DNA of 64,000 bases from Desmodus rotundus (taxonomy: Eukaryota > Chordata > Mammalia > Chiroptera > Phyllostomidae). Positions 34,299 to 44,699 of this stretch are shown piece by piece. How positions within the stretch are numbered: position 1 is the stretch's first letter; each line of letters opens with the position of its first letter. The translations under genes and the position numbers were made by a program. The stretch is taken from NCBI RefSeq assembly GCF_022682495.2, contig NC_071390.1:167797220-167861219 (forward strand). The letters run 5' to 3'. The notes under the pieces were generated by a model, which worked only from the letters and a program-made list of their open reading frames with translations, was not told the DNA's origin and made no database searches.

Positions 34299-34913
34299 AT
34301 GGGAGTAAAGCTATCTCTTCAAGATCCTGATTTCATTTCCTTTGCATATTCACTCAGAAGTGGGATTGGTGGTTCAAAAGGTAGTTTATTTTTAATTTTT
34401 GAGGAACCCTCCATGCTGTTTTCCATGGTGGTTGCACCAATTTACTTTTCCATCAAAAGTGCATAAGGGTTGCCTTTTCTCCACATCCTCGCCGACATTA
34501 TGACAGCCATTCTAACATGTACACAGTGATATCTGATTGTGGGGTTTGAGTGGCATTGCTCTGATGATTAGTGATGTCGAGCTCCTTTTCACATAGCTGT
34601 TAGCCGTTTGTCTTCATTTGAGAGATGTCTGTGTAGGTCCTTTGCCCACTTTTTAAAAAGATTTTATTTATTTATGTTTAGAGAGAGGAGAAGGGAAGGA
34701 GAAAGAGAGGGAGAGAAACATTAATGTGTGGTTGCCTCTCATGCGCCCCCCCACTGGGGACCTGGCCCACAACCCAGGCATGTGCCCTGAGTGGGAATCG
34801 AACTGGCGACCCTTTGGTTTGCAGGCCTGCACTTAATCCACTGAGCCATTCTAGCCAGGGCCTTTGCCCATTTTTTAATCTTTTTTTGTTTTTGGTGTTT
34901 TGCTACTAAGCTA
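34299..34913 (-). mobile_element. L1 ORF2 3' segment, inverted part of a twin-primed L1
   Basis: Antisense L1: 'gatcctgatttcatttcctttgcatattcac', 'gtagtttatttttaatttttgaggaaccctccatgctgttttcc', 'gttgccttttctccacatcctcgcc', 'ggtcctttgccca'. Its L1 sequence ends at 'cccatg' and the plus-strand piece that starts at 34914 continues with 'atgtttatagcagc', so the two pieces abut in L1 coordinates. A VES SINE splits this part (34655-34860). Confidence 0.85.
34655..34860 (-). mobile_element. VES SINE (bat tRNA-derived SINE), copy 3
   Basis: Minus-strand SINE inside the inverted L1 piece. The left end is A/T-rich with a GA-rich block at 34680-34720. The reverse complement of 34794-34804 gives a near-consensus B box AGTTCGATTCC, and 'ccactgagcca' at 34839-34849 is the A box. 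Target-site duplication of 16 bp with one mismatch, CCTTTGCCCA(C/T)TTTTT, at 34639-34654 and 34861-34876; the nick reads TT|AAAA. Confidence 0.94.
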
Positions 34914-35350
34914 TATGTTTATAGCAGCATTATTCACAATAGCCAAGATATGTAAACAATTTAAATGTGTGTTGATAAATGAATGGATAAAGAAAATGTG
35001 GTATACATATGCAGTGGAATGTAATTCAGCCTTAAAAAGGGAGGAAATCCTTTCATCTCCAACAACAAGATTGAACCTGGAGGATATTACGAAATAAGCC
35101 AGACACAAATACTGCATGATCTTACTTACATGTGGGGTGTAAAATGGTCAAATTCATAGAAGCAGAGAGTAGAGTGGTGGCTGCTAGGGGCTGGGGGCGG
35201 GGAGACATGGGGGGATGTTGATCAAAAGGTACAAAATACCGGTCATGCGAGACGAATAAGGTCTGACAACCTAACATAGAGCACAGTGACCGTAGGATAG
35301 ATTGTGTGTTCTCACCACACAAAAGAAAAAAAGAGAAGAAAATGGCAACT
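34914..35350 (+). mobile_element. L1 3' segment, sense part of the twin-primed L1
   Basis: Sense L1 ORF2 terminus and 3' UTR: 'cagcattattcacaatagccaagatatg', 'aatggataaagaaaatgtggtatac', 'catgatcttacttacatgtgg', 'ggtggctgctaggggctggg', then a diverged 'acctaacatagagcacagtgaccgtagg' and 'tgttctcaccacac'. Together with 34299-34913 it forms one L1 insertion whose 5' half is inverted. Confidence 0.85.
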
Positions 35351-35351
35351 A

Positions 35352-35489
35352 CAGTAGTCACCCCCTACCCCCACCACGTCTGCATTTTTGCTTTCTGTGG
35401 TATTAGTTACCCGTGGTCAACCGTGGTCCAAAAGTATTAAATGAAAAATTCTATAAGTAAGTAGTTCATATGTTTTAAATTGAAAAAAA
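35352..35489 (+). mobile_element. Tigger/pogo-like DNA transposon remnant
   Basis: Starts with 'cagtagtcaccccctacccc' directly after a TA dinucleotide (35350-35351), then 'tttttgctttctgtggtattagttacccgtggtcaaccgtggtcc', 'aaagtattaaatgaaaaattct' and 'gtagttcatatgttttaaattg'. This is the 5' end I recall for Tigger-group elements. It is truncated at an A-rich tract (35490-35510) and sits within or at the end of the L1. Confidence 0.7.
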
Positions 35490-35510
35490 AGAAGAAGAAA
35501 AAGAAAAAAG

Positions 35511-36147
35511 CTGGACATAATAATGTGTCAAGGAACATGCTTTATTTCTTTTCCTTTTTTAGGAACGTAGCAAAGTAAGATTTTTGTTTGTTTGGTTGGT
35601 TTTTTATTTTGGTAAGCAAGTAGTTTTCGCATCAGGCTTTGTGTTCATGGACTTTTATATCTTTTCTTCAACTTACAAACTGGTCATTCCCCAGAAACTA
35701 GACTCCTGTAACATTTCATTTAAAAAAGTAGATCTGCCAGGCAAGGCACCAAGTCACATCTTGCATTTTCCTTTCTACACAAGCAGATCCTTTTTGAGGT
35801 CAGATGCCCCAGCTATAGGTAACAAGGTCACTGAAGGGAGAGAACGGAAGTGCAGACTAAGGAAGGGAAACCAGTGCACACGATTGGATTATTTTATACC
35901 ACGGGGACACTGTCCCAGCCTTGCTGCAAGTCTGTCCTGAATATAAACATTTAGCTCTCACCACCTTTGAGTACTTAGCAGGGTGTCGGAAGCATGCCAG
36001 GTGTCCAGGGACCATTTGTTGATTGATATTCAAAAGCTCTTATTTAAGACCTTCAAGAAACTAACTTTGGTTCTATTTCTGCCCCCTGGTGTATCTCAGA
36101 TCATAGACACTCCCTTTCCATGAGCTGATCCCTCACTATTTGGAAGG
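35511..36147. other. Unassigned stretch, weak L2 tail
   Basis: A frame open for 118 codons (35584-35940) has no domain I can name. A sense L2-like terminus may lie at 35960-36030 ('gtacttagcagggtgtcggaagcatgccagg'). Confidence 0.4.
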
Positions 36148-36380
36148 CACGTGAGCCAAGAGCTTAGACTTTGGAGCCAGACTACTTGGTTCAGAGCCTG
36201 GATCCTCACTAGTTTGCAACTAGCATGATCACAGGCAAATATCTTTGTCCCAGAGGGGTCATTTTTTGTCTTGATTTTGTAAATGACATGGGAAGGATGG
36301 CTTTAAATGCTTCTACTTAAAGGCTTATATTGAGGATCAAAAGTATTTGCCGATAGTGTAGGGCCTTGGGAACAGTCTAA
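36148..36380 (+). repeat. MIR SINE
   Basis: Sense MIR: 'gtgagccaagagcttagactttggagccagactacttggttcagagcctgg', 'gcatgatcacaggcaaatatctttgtcc', 'aaaggcttatattgaggatc' and a degenerate tail. Confidence 0.8.
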
Positions 36381-37459
36381 CAGCTTTGCACATCCATCTT
36401 CTAGTCTACATGGCTGAGAGGGAACAATTTTGGCCTCAGTGCCATTTGAGGGCCTTCTGATATTTACCATGTCCCTACCTCAGGTTGCCCATTCAGATCT
36501 TGAGTGCTGAAAACAGTAAAAAACTCAGCTGGGACCAATGAAATAGTGTCTGCTTTTTTGTGCCTATGGCTGTTCATGGCTGGTTCTTTAGGTGACAGGG
36601 TGTTCTTCAACTAAGTGACCAATAGAATTGTCATCCCCATCAGGGTTCCCTTTGGCCTCTATCAGCCTTGTAAGCAGGCTTCTAAGAGAGAGAGCACGGA
36701 AGAGTACAAGATCTCATCCTATAGCTGATACTCGGAGGTGAAGAGCCGAAGTTAATCAAATATGAGTAATGTGATGTTTCTCAGAGTGTAGCAGGCGGGA
36801 TGATTAGGTGGCATGCAGATGAATGCATGCATTTTTATTTTAACAGTTATGTACAAAAACATATAATTAGTTTATAAAACAAGTGATCTCATGGTTATTA
36901 TTTCTTAGGATTAGGCAAAGTGGAAAATGTGAGTGAATTTGAATTTCACTTAAAGAAAAATATTCAGTAAATAACAATCTAGGTAGTTTGCAGGGTAGCA
37001 AAGAGTGTGAAAATAATACAGAAATGAGTAAGGTTTGGAGATATTGGGCTAATGCAGTGTTAATTAAAAATATAATGTTATACATGTAAATGACATTAAA
37101 AGTTTTCCATGCTCATTATATTTTCAGAGCTCAAATTGGGCAGGTGGTCACAGTGGATGGAGTCATTCACTGCTGGAAGAAGGGTCCATCAGCTGGAGAA
37201 GTAAACCAATAGTGATGGTAAATCCTAGGGAGACATCCTCCTTGACAGAATGGTAGGTGGGGTCTGGTAATGAAACACACAGGAATAATTCACCCCTACT
37301 CATTACTTAAATCAAAGAGTTCCATGTTTTTGTCTGGTAGTATTACTTTAACCCCCCCACCCCAACATTTATTTTTTAGTTACAAAGTAATCTAGTTTTT
37401 CTGTAACAAATAAAAATCATACCAGGTGAGACTGTTTGAATTTGAACTCTGCTTTCAGC
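36381..37459. other. Unassigned stretch with one locally repeated 44-mer
   Basis: 36672-36715 matches 37729-37772 at 39 of 44 positions (core 'taagagagagagc' then 'ggaagagtacaaga'), same orientation. The remainder, including the AT-rich part 36830-37100, is not recognised. Confidence 0.45.
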
Positions 37460-37960
37460 AATGCCATTGTATTGGTCAGCTCTTGCTATATAACAAACCA
37501 CCCCAAGATTTAGTAGTTAAAATAATAACCATTGTTTTCCTCATGATTCAGTGGTTCTGCAATTTGTGTGTTTCTTATCTGGACACAGGCACACATTTGC
37601 AGTGAGCTGGTGGTTAGCCAGGCAGCTTAGCATCTTCGGCTTGGCAGGCTGTCGCCCGGGAAGATGCAGGGGGCTGGGCCACATCTCATCATCATCCATC
37701 AGGCTACCCGGGTTTGTCCTCTTGGCAGAAGCAGGGTTGTAAGAGAGAGAGCGTGGAAGAGTACAAGACCTCTTGGGCTTCAGAAGTTGCACATTGCTGC
37801 TTCTGATACATTGGATTGGTTCAAGCAAGTCCCAAGGCCAGTACAGATTCAAGTCAGAAGATTCTTTCTCTTGATGGGAAGAACTGTGAAGTTACATTGT
37901 AAAGAGGAGTGGTTGCCAGGAAGGGAAACCTTGAGGCCATTTTTTTATTTTTTTAGTCTA
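37460..37960. repeat. Old interspersed repeat, family uncertain
   Basis: Begins with 'tattggtcagctcttgctatataacaaaccaccccaagatttagtagttaaa', a phrase I associate with a common old mammalian retroelement terminus (L1M 3' UTR or LTR class). It continues through 'cctcatgattcagtggttctgc' and the 44-mer shared with 36672. Class not settled; non-coding. Confidence 0.55.
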
Positions 37961-38300
37961 TTATAACCACTTGGCAAATATATCACCTTGGACAAGTCAC
38001 TTTATTTCTGTATGTTGTGGTATCCCTGTGTGTGAAAAGGAGATAATATACTAGGTCCTCAGCTCTCAGAGTTGCAACCAGGCCACACAAATCAGAGCAG
38101 CTATGTCAAAACACATTGAAAGCTACAAAATCTCTAAAAAGGTGCAATTTTGTGGGTGCTCTGCCCAGATTCCTCTATAGAACAGGACATCCTAATAGAA
38201 CTTGCCTCTGAAGAGACACAAAGAGGCAACAAGAGGATGATTGCAAACTGCTTAGCCCAGTCCTGGCACAAAGAAGGATTCCATAAACATCAGTGGCTAT
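37961..38300 (+). repeat. MIR SINE, probably interrupted
   Basis: Left part: 'accttggacaagtcactttatttctg', 'gaaaaggagataatatactaggtcctc'. Right part: 'aactgcttagcccagtcctggcacaaagaaggattccataaacatc'. About 170 bp of other sequence (roughly 38075-38245) lies between. No terminal repeats were found on that insert. Confidence 0.6.
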
Positions 38301-39009
38301 TTTTATTATTAATAAAAAAATGAAGATAAGGTATAGGGGGGGAATACTCAGTAGGTTGTGATTAAGAATGAACAAACAAGCAAAAGACAAAACAAACCCA
38401 TTGTAGTGAAATATGAGCTTACCCCCACATCTCCAACTGCTTTACTATAAAATGTATTTTGTTCATCACCAGTTGATGGCTTTTGAAATCATTTATTTTT
38501 ATTGTCTAACAAAGGGCGCTTTGTTGAGTGCTTCATTATCTGTAGAAATGCTTTAGCATTTGCACCGGAACCCTGTGCTCAAATGCTGGCCCTGGCGATA
38601 CCTCTTAGTGATAATTTTCGAGTTAAGTATTATGTATCAGGTAAATGATTGTGCATATAAATGGTCATTTTAGGCTGCGCATTAGCAGGTAGAAATGGAC
38701 AGTCTTTTCCAAGAAATGTTCAACTTCTTTCTCCCACAGTTAACTGCTTCAAGTAAGATCGTAGAGCATGCTGTGATGTTGCACAAAGTCTGATGAAAAA
38801 GAATAATAATAAAGATCTGAAAACTGTTAGCTCTTCTGAGACAGGACTTGGTACGGTTGCTGTTTCCTTTTTTCCTGCTGCAGAGCCTCACTTATGTTTA
38901 TGATGTTATTTGAGCAATGCTACTAAAAAGCACCAGCAGCAATGTGCCGTGTAGAACCTGTGGCTTTTCCTCATTACAGGCATTGTTTTAAAGTATAGAC
39001 ACCCAGATA
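38301..39009. other. Unassigned non-coding stretch
   Basis: No repeat is recognised. Sequence around 38500-38700 has moderate GC and no low-complexity runs, so it could be unique DNA. Confidence 0.4.
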
Positions 39010-39180
39010 TTATAATAGCCTGTCTCCCCCGCTATCCAAAGTGCTTCTTTGCTTGCTGTTTCTGTCACTAGATTGTATGGCTCTGGAAGGCATGGGTTAG
39101 ATTTTTCTTACATCTCTGCGAGTTACAAAGAGTAGGTGCCAAGTAAATGTAAATTAAAATGAAAAATGAATGAATGGGTG
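39010..39180 (+). repeat. L2 3'-end fragment
   Basis: 'ctgtcactagattgtatggctctggaaggcatgggttag', 'gagttacaaagagtaggtgccaagtaaatgtaaatt..aatgaatgaatggg' follow the sense L2 terminus ('ccactagactgtgagctccttgagggcagggac..taggtgctcaataaatg'). Confidence 0.7.
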
Positions 39181-39514
39181 ATGTTAGTTCATGGAGAACA
39201 GTTGTGTCTCATTTAGGCAATATTCTTGAAGGCCATCTTTAAACCAAAATCTTATTTAGGTCATTAAAGACACAAGAACAGGTCCCACTAAGGTGGTTCC
39301 AGCTCACTGCTTTCCCTCATGCTGTTTGCAGGAGTACACTACTAAAGATAACCTGTATGTGACATACAGAGAAACCAATTCCCTTACAAGGTGATCTTCA
39401 CATGGCAGGTAATTTCCTGGAAATAGAATCTGCGTTATGACATTAAGTGGCAGTTCACTCATTACATACTTCTATCCTAGGATATCCCTGATGTAATTAA
39501 AGTGACCTGTTTTC

Positions 39515-39645
39515 CTGTTGGTCCCCTTTTCAGATCGTAAACTCCTTGAAGTCAGAGAAACTGTGTTTTGTCACTTGAATACCTGTCACCTCTCAGAATG
39601 CCTGGTATGTATTAGGCACTAGGGAGGCCACAAGTACTTCGATGG
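39515..39645 (+). repeat. L2 3'-end fragment
   Basis: 'cagatcgtaaactccttgaagtcagagaaactgtgttttgtcac' and 'cagaatgcctggtatgtattaggcac' match the sense L2 3' UTR blocks 'gactgtgagctccttgagggcagggactgtgtcttgtt' and 'cacagtgcctggcacatagtaggc'. A second copy follows the one at 39.1 kb. Confidence 0.7.
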
Positions 39646-41556
39646 CTGGAAGACGCCACCCAAGCTCCTCAAGGAGCTTCCTGTTTGGTGTTGAAGCAGC
39701 AGAGAGGCATAGAGGTTGTGTTTTAAGACCTATTTCCAAAAATCATGAGGACTTTTAACTGGCTTCTGGGCAGGAAGGGTAAAAAATAGAGCAAATCTGA
39801 CCCACCAGGGGTTTGAGGTATATTGCTTGCACTCCTCACCTTTGACCTTTCTTCCTCGGCTCTGTTTCTTTGTCCCCAGTTCTGTCTTTTCCATGTGGTT
39901 CTCTTTGTTGGCAATATTATTATTGTTCTTAATCTGGGATTATGCTTCTTTGATGAAGGTGAGTGCAGTGGGTCCTTGGCTAACAAGTGACATCCCTTTC
40001 CCATGCCCCGTGGGGCTGTGTCTAGCACAGGGCTTTGCACATGCCACATGTCCAGGAAATACAGTTTTAAGTGACTAAATAGATTCCATCTTTGTTTTAT
40101 AGCTGTTTTCTGGATCTTCACGATCCCTCCCTGTTGTAATTGTCACGATCCTCTTCTGCCTGAGAACAGCATCTTATTGCTCCCCTTCCCTCCACTCTGC
40201 ATTCAAGGACGATTCTTGTGTATGTCCCCACCCCCTCCGCCCACTGCACTTTTCTGTTGTGTGGCAGGAAAATGAGTGATGATGCAAACACACGAATAGA
40301 CCACGTAATACAGCGGGTGAGGCATGCCACAAGAAGGAGAAAACCAAATCCCCAGCTGAAACGGTAGTCGTCCTCTGTATCATCACTGTTCTAGGTATGG
40401 GGACTAAGCAGGGAACAGTAGTGACTGAGTTATCAGATGGTAGAACTGGAAGAAGGAACCTTCTCATGCAACACACATAAATGTCATGCTCTCAGAATGC
40501 CACGAACCGAGGTGAGTCCAGGGAACACAGCCATACTCTAGTCTAAGGCTCTGAAGAGCGGCTTTTCAGGGAGGAGGCAAAGTCCCAGCTCAGCAACCCT
40601 CAAAACTTGAGATGACTCGAGCAAAGGTTAAGTCCTTGTTATTCATTGTATTTCTGGCCGTAATCTTGAGTGCTTGCATGTGAGGATGGGTCGGTTGATT
40701 CCATGCCCGAGGCTTCTCAGCTTCTAAAGGCCCTGGAGAGAGAGGATGCCATATGCTGCCTGTGTAAGTGGTCATTACTGCAGATATGAAATAAATGAGA
40801 TTTTGGAGGATTTTGTGCTCTCTTCTGCTAAACCAACCTATGAATGGGATTATGATGAATTTTTTACATATAATTTATGGTTAGCCATCAGCTCCATGTA
40901 AAATAAAAGACAAGCAACAAAAAAACTTTTTAGAAAAGTCCCAGAAATCAGAGCGAGCTCAATGGTTGTTATCACAAAATGGGACCATCTCTTTATCATG
41001 GAGAGCAGGGATGGACCTTCATGCCTCCCTGGGCGATGTTCCATTTTCTTCAGTAAATAATATAGGGTTTCCCCCATAATTACCTTGTAGATTGGAATAG
41101 CTCCTTGGGACCCATTTCAGTCCATTGGGTAAGTGATGTGTTCTCTAATGGCATTTTTACCCGACAGTGAAGCGTGGGAACTAATGATATACATAGTAAG
41201 AGCTCTGTAGGGAACAGCGTAGAGGCCGTGGTTACCTTTATAAAGTTATCCTCTAGGCCCCGAGTGACCAGATTCCAGGGAGACACCATTTGTATGTAGT
41301 ATTACCAGGGAAAAATAAACACTTGGCAAGAGCATTCTTAGGGCCTTTTCACAGGATGTCTAAAGAGGCCACGCATTGGGCAGGGTGCCATTTCCAGCCA
41401 GTGACATCCCATTTGCAAGGCAGCTGCTCTTTGCTGCTATGAAAGACATGTCAGAATTAGTCTTGGAAAATCCCATGACTAGTCCCATATGGCCGCCTGG
41501 ATCATCAGTCTTGGAGTGTTGATAGACGAGTGATTTAGATTACTGAGGCAACCATG
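39646..41556. other. Unassigned 1.9-kb stretch with weak L2 pieces
   Basis: Possible sense L2 tail at 40015-40085 ('gtgtctagcacagggctttgcacatgccac') and antisense L2 tail at 40370-40440 ('tcactgttctaggtatggggactaagcaggg'). Frames of up to 132 codons on opposite strands near 39720-40480 have no domain. Confidence 0.4.
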
Positions 41557-41792
41557 AGATCATGGAAAAAGGCCCCGAGTGGCAGTCATGAGTCATGGGT
41601 TGGAACCCCAGCTCTGGCACTTACTGGGCAAGTCACTTACCTCACTGAGCTTTGGTGTCTGTCTTCAAAATGGGGATAACCATCCCTGTATCACATAGAA
41701 ATTGGGAGGGATGAGAGGTGTGTCTCATGTGCATTACTATAGGAAGGTTCCTAGCTTAGACCTGGCTCTCAGCAGTAGTTCTTAAGAAACCA
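41557..41792 (+). repeat. MIR SINE
   Basis: Sense MIR: 'catgagtcatgggttggaaccccagctctggcacttactgggcaagtcacttacctcactgagc', 'caaaatggggataaccatccctg', 'gggagggatgagagg'. Clear head and centre, diverged tail. Confidence 0.88.
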
Positions 41793-41819
41793 AGCCACCA
41801 ATAAATGATTTGGCACTAG

Positions 41820-41985
41820 CCAAGTATTCTCCAAACTTTCTTGCTCCCATGAATCACCTGGATGCTAAAATACAGGTGTCTTCTCCTACCTGGCCTATTA
41901 ACTGAGACTTTCCAGAAGCGAGGCCTGGGAACCTGCATTTAATAAGCATCCCAGCTGATTGTCATAGTCAGACTAGGCTGGAAAA
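41820..41985 (+). mobile_element. hAT-Charlie (MER5-like) remnant
   Basis: 'tattctccaaactttcttgctcccatgaatcacctggatgctaaaatacagg' and 'gggaacctgcatttaataagcatcccagctgattgtcatag' match the paired halves of a nonautonomous hAT-Charlie element ('ttctcaaactttagcgtgcatcagaatcacctgg..gaatttgcatttctaacaagttcccaggtgatgctgatg'). Terminal repeats and target duplication are too decayed to see. Confidence 0.6.
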
Positions 41986-42629
41986 CAGTACTGAAGGCAA
42001 AGAAGCTGCAAAGGATTAATTTGATGGTTTTATTATCATTTCTAGGGCTGAGTCAGGCACATGGTTTGGCAATCTGTCCCATTCAAGTAGCCCTTGACTT
42101 CTACAATTATGGTAAATTATATGTTGACTCAGGTGTGTATGCAAATGTGGCCCATGTCACGACCATCTCAGTCAGGGTGGCTTGGCTACATTTCTTTGAC
42201 AGAAGGATTTTTTTTCTTTTTGCATAATTCCAAATTGCAAGGCACACACATGTATTCTAAACTTAAAATGAGTATCAGTCCAAGAAGCATGGTTCCCCAA
42301 AGAAAGAGAAATCAAAGTGACAAGTCTGCATGGCCCTCTGAGGCCTGACCCAGTTCACTCCCTGCTGTTTTCTTGCGGTTGGCCGATGGTTTGGAGCTTT
42401 CTTTAAAGTGCTCTCCCTGGAGTAGCAAGGGACCAACCGAGGAGTCTGCTCAGCCAGAGGTCTTCACAAGACGCCTAAGAGGTCCCTCTGAGTCAGATCT
42501 ATGGTCTGGCCAGCCTGCCATTTTACCTGGGGCTGTACTTCTCTAGTACAGTTTGTGGGGCATCTAATAGTTCCTTTTCATGCTGACCATCGAGAAAATA
42601 GGACATTTCAGTGGAATAACAATTAATAA
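41986..42629. other. Unassigned non-coding stretch
   Basis: No repeat or exon is recognised. The two overlapping plus-strand frames at 42021-42348 have no domain. Confidence 0.4.
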
Positions 42630-42797
42630 TCATGATCATAATGTACTGCTTTTTAAATGTTAAATTTAATCTTTGGACAAACTCTGAGTTATTATTCCCA
42701 TTTTACAGATGAAGATTTGGAAAGAGGTTATTTAACTTGCTGAGCTCTCATACTGAATGGCACAGGTGAAACTGGAACCTAGTTCTAACCTCAAACT
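42630..42797 (-). repeat. MIR SINE fragment
   Basis: 'gacaaactctgagttattattcccattttacagatgaagatttgg', 'gaggttatttaacttgctgagc' and 'aaactggaacctagttctaac' are the antisense MIR centre and head. Confidence 0.8.
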
Positions 42798-43239
42798 TTC
42801 AAACATCACTCTGTGGAATTTTCCCCCAAATGCGCCCTAGCGTTGCAGACTTCTCCAGCTGCCGTGTGCAGATGTAGTCCCGTTGCTGTTCAGGCCCTCC
42901 GCCTCCACTTCCTTGACTTCAGTTCGTCTGGTCTTTGACAATCTGCTTCTCTCCAGATGTTTCTGAAAATTTCTGTGGGGAGAAGGTCTATTTGTCCTCT
43001 CCAGTCCTGACCACTGCTGTTTTGCTATTGTAATATTGTACGGCTCTATCACCCGCATTCTGAATAACAGAATCTCAGAAATAGAAGGGCTTAGCAGGTC
43101 ATTTAGACCAACCCCTGAACAATGTTGGAATGATGACTCGCTCTCTCTGACCTATCACCAAGCCCTCTGTCTGCATGCCTCCAGGGATGGACGCCGTGCT
43201 ACCCTCATAGACCATGTGTGACAACTCTGGGTAGACAAT
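42798..43239. other. Unassigned non-coding stretch
   Basis: Moderate GC. 43060-43200 reads partly open on the plus strand but shows no domain. Nothing is recognised. Confidence 0.4.
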
Positions 43240-43640
43240 ACAACCTGTTCACATAGTTAATGTAAGAAATGTCTAAACCTGTAGAGAACTTTTATTTGAG
43301 CCAAACTGATGACATATGTCAGGGAGTAAGATCTCAAATACTCCAGAGAATAGCGGTTTTGTAGTTTCTTTAATGCATTTGAAATTAAGGAGGGACATAA
43401 AGAAGATTACATGGAGGTGGGAGAAAGCAAGGTGGGAATTAGCATACCTCTTGTGTGCTTTAGAAGGAGGGGCCTGAGAGGGGGCATTTCAAAGGTGTGT
43501 TAACCTTGATGCACAGAAGCAGTGGGCAGGGCTTGCTTAAGGCAAAGATCAGAGTTTTAGTAACCATGACCTGCCCGATTATGAGTTTATGATCAGATCA
43601 CCCTGTGAGGTTACTTTCCCTAGAACCCCCTTTCTGTCCA
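43240..43640. repeat. Possible LTR remnant
   Basis: The block opens with 'acttttatttgagccaaactgatgacatatg', 'gggagtaagatctcaaatactccagagaa' and later 'aattaaggagggacataaagaagattacatggagg', phrases I loosely associate with mammalian LTRs. No TG..CA ends, poly(A) signal, primer site or viral coding sequence could be confirmed. Non-coding, low confidence. Confidence 0.35.
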
Positions 43641-44269
43641 CAGCATTTATTTCCACATCCAGTCTTCTGTTGAGCTGATGGGGAAGCTTGAAGGCCCTAA
43701 AATACCTGGGCCATAAGTCGTGGCTGAAAGAATCCAGGACACAAGATCCCTGGGTTTTGGAATAGTCACTTTCCTTGGATAAATGACAAAGAGACTTCAC
43801 AGCACAGCTGAGGAGAGTGGTAAGATGGCAAAAACTGAAGAGGCTTTCAAGTCACCAAGGGGGTTGATGCAAAGGAAGCACTGTGGTGGGAGGAAGGAGG
43901 AGAGTCTAACACCAGCGAGGGTGAAGTGCCCTGTTTGCATTTTATTGATTTCCTAACCTATTGATTTCAATGGATGATCTGTCTGCCAGAAAGAAAGAGA
44001 CTAACAGTGAAGCCGAAACCCAGCCATTGGGCTTCAAGGGAGGGAGGGCATGACAAATAAAACACTCCCAGCACTCACTTCTTTCCCAGTCTGCCCAGGA
44101 ACACATCCGGGCCTATAATCCATCCCTTGGCATCCTGGAGGGGGATGGATGTGTGCGCATTTCTGAGCCTCCTCCACTGTCCTCCCAGAAATCTCAGCTG
44201 TAGGAAGGAAGGACTAGGGACTCTCCTTTGGATCTCACTGAGCTGCGAGTGACAGTATCAGAGCTATTC
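43641..44269. other. Unassigned non-coding stretch
   Basis: Purine-rich between 43850 and 43930. No gene or repeat is recognised. Confidence 0.4.
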
Positions 44270-44372
44270 TGGGCATCACTGTACCTGGTGCATCTGTATG
44301 TCCCCAACACCTAGCTAGTGGTAGTGCAAAGTAGATGCTCAATAAATGTTTCAAAAAATGAACAAATGAATG
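44270..44372 (+). repeat. L2 3'-end fragment
   Basis: 'gtatgtccccaacacctagctagtggtagtgcaaagtagatgctcaataaatgtttcaaaaaatgaa' is the sense L2 terminus with the usual 'gctcaataaatgtt' end. Confidence 0.75.
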
Positions 44373-44699
44373 CTTGATATATTGCTCTCTTTTTGAGAGG
44401 TCTCAGGCATTAAAATATTCTAAAATCGGGAGTTTATCTGAACATCTCATTTCTTCCAGGTGAAAAATGCCCAGAGGGTGGGGATTACTCTTTAACTTCT
44501 TTTGTAGTGCTCTGCTGTGATACGTAGGTGCTACGTCTTGGAGGCCTTGGGGTTCGGTGTCAGCCTTTTTCTCCCTTTGACAAGACTAGGGGTAGTTTCT
44601 GCTCTAGCAGAAGACCCATGTTGGAGGCTCTTCTCCCAGGCCTCTCTCCTCTGTATTGACTGGGAATACAATGATAAGATAGTGCCTGGCTAGTTCCTG
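44373..44699. other. Unassigned non-coding stretch
   Basis: Nothing is recognised between the L2 tail and the following L1M fragment. Confidence 0.4.

Noticed and set aside
39723..40476. Two minus-strand frames (132 and 100 codons) as a possible gene
   Set aside because: They are in different frames, show no domain, and the second overlaps an L2-like tail.
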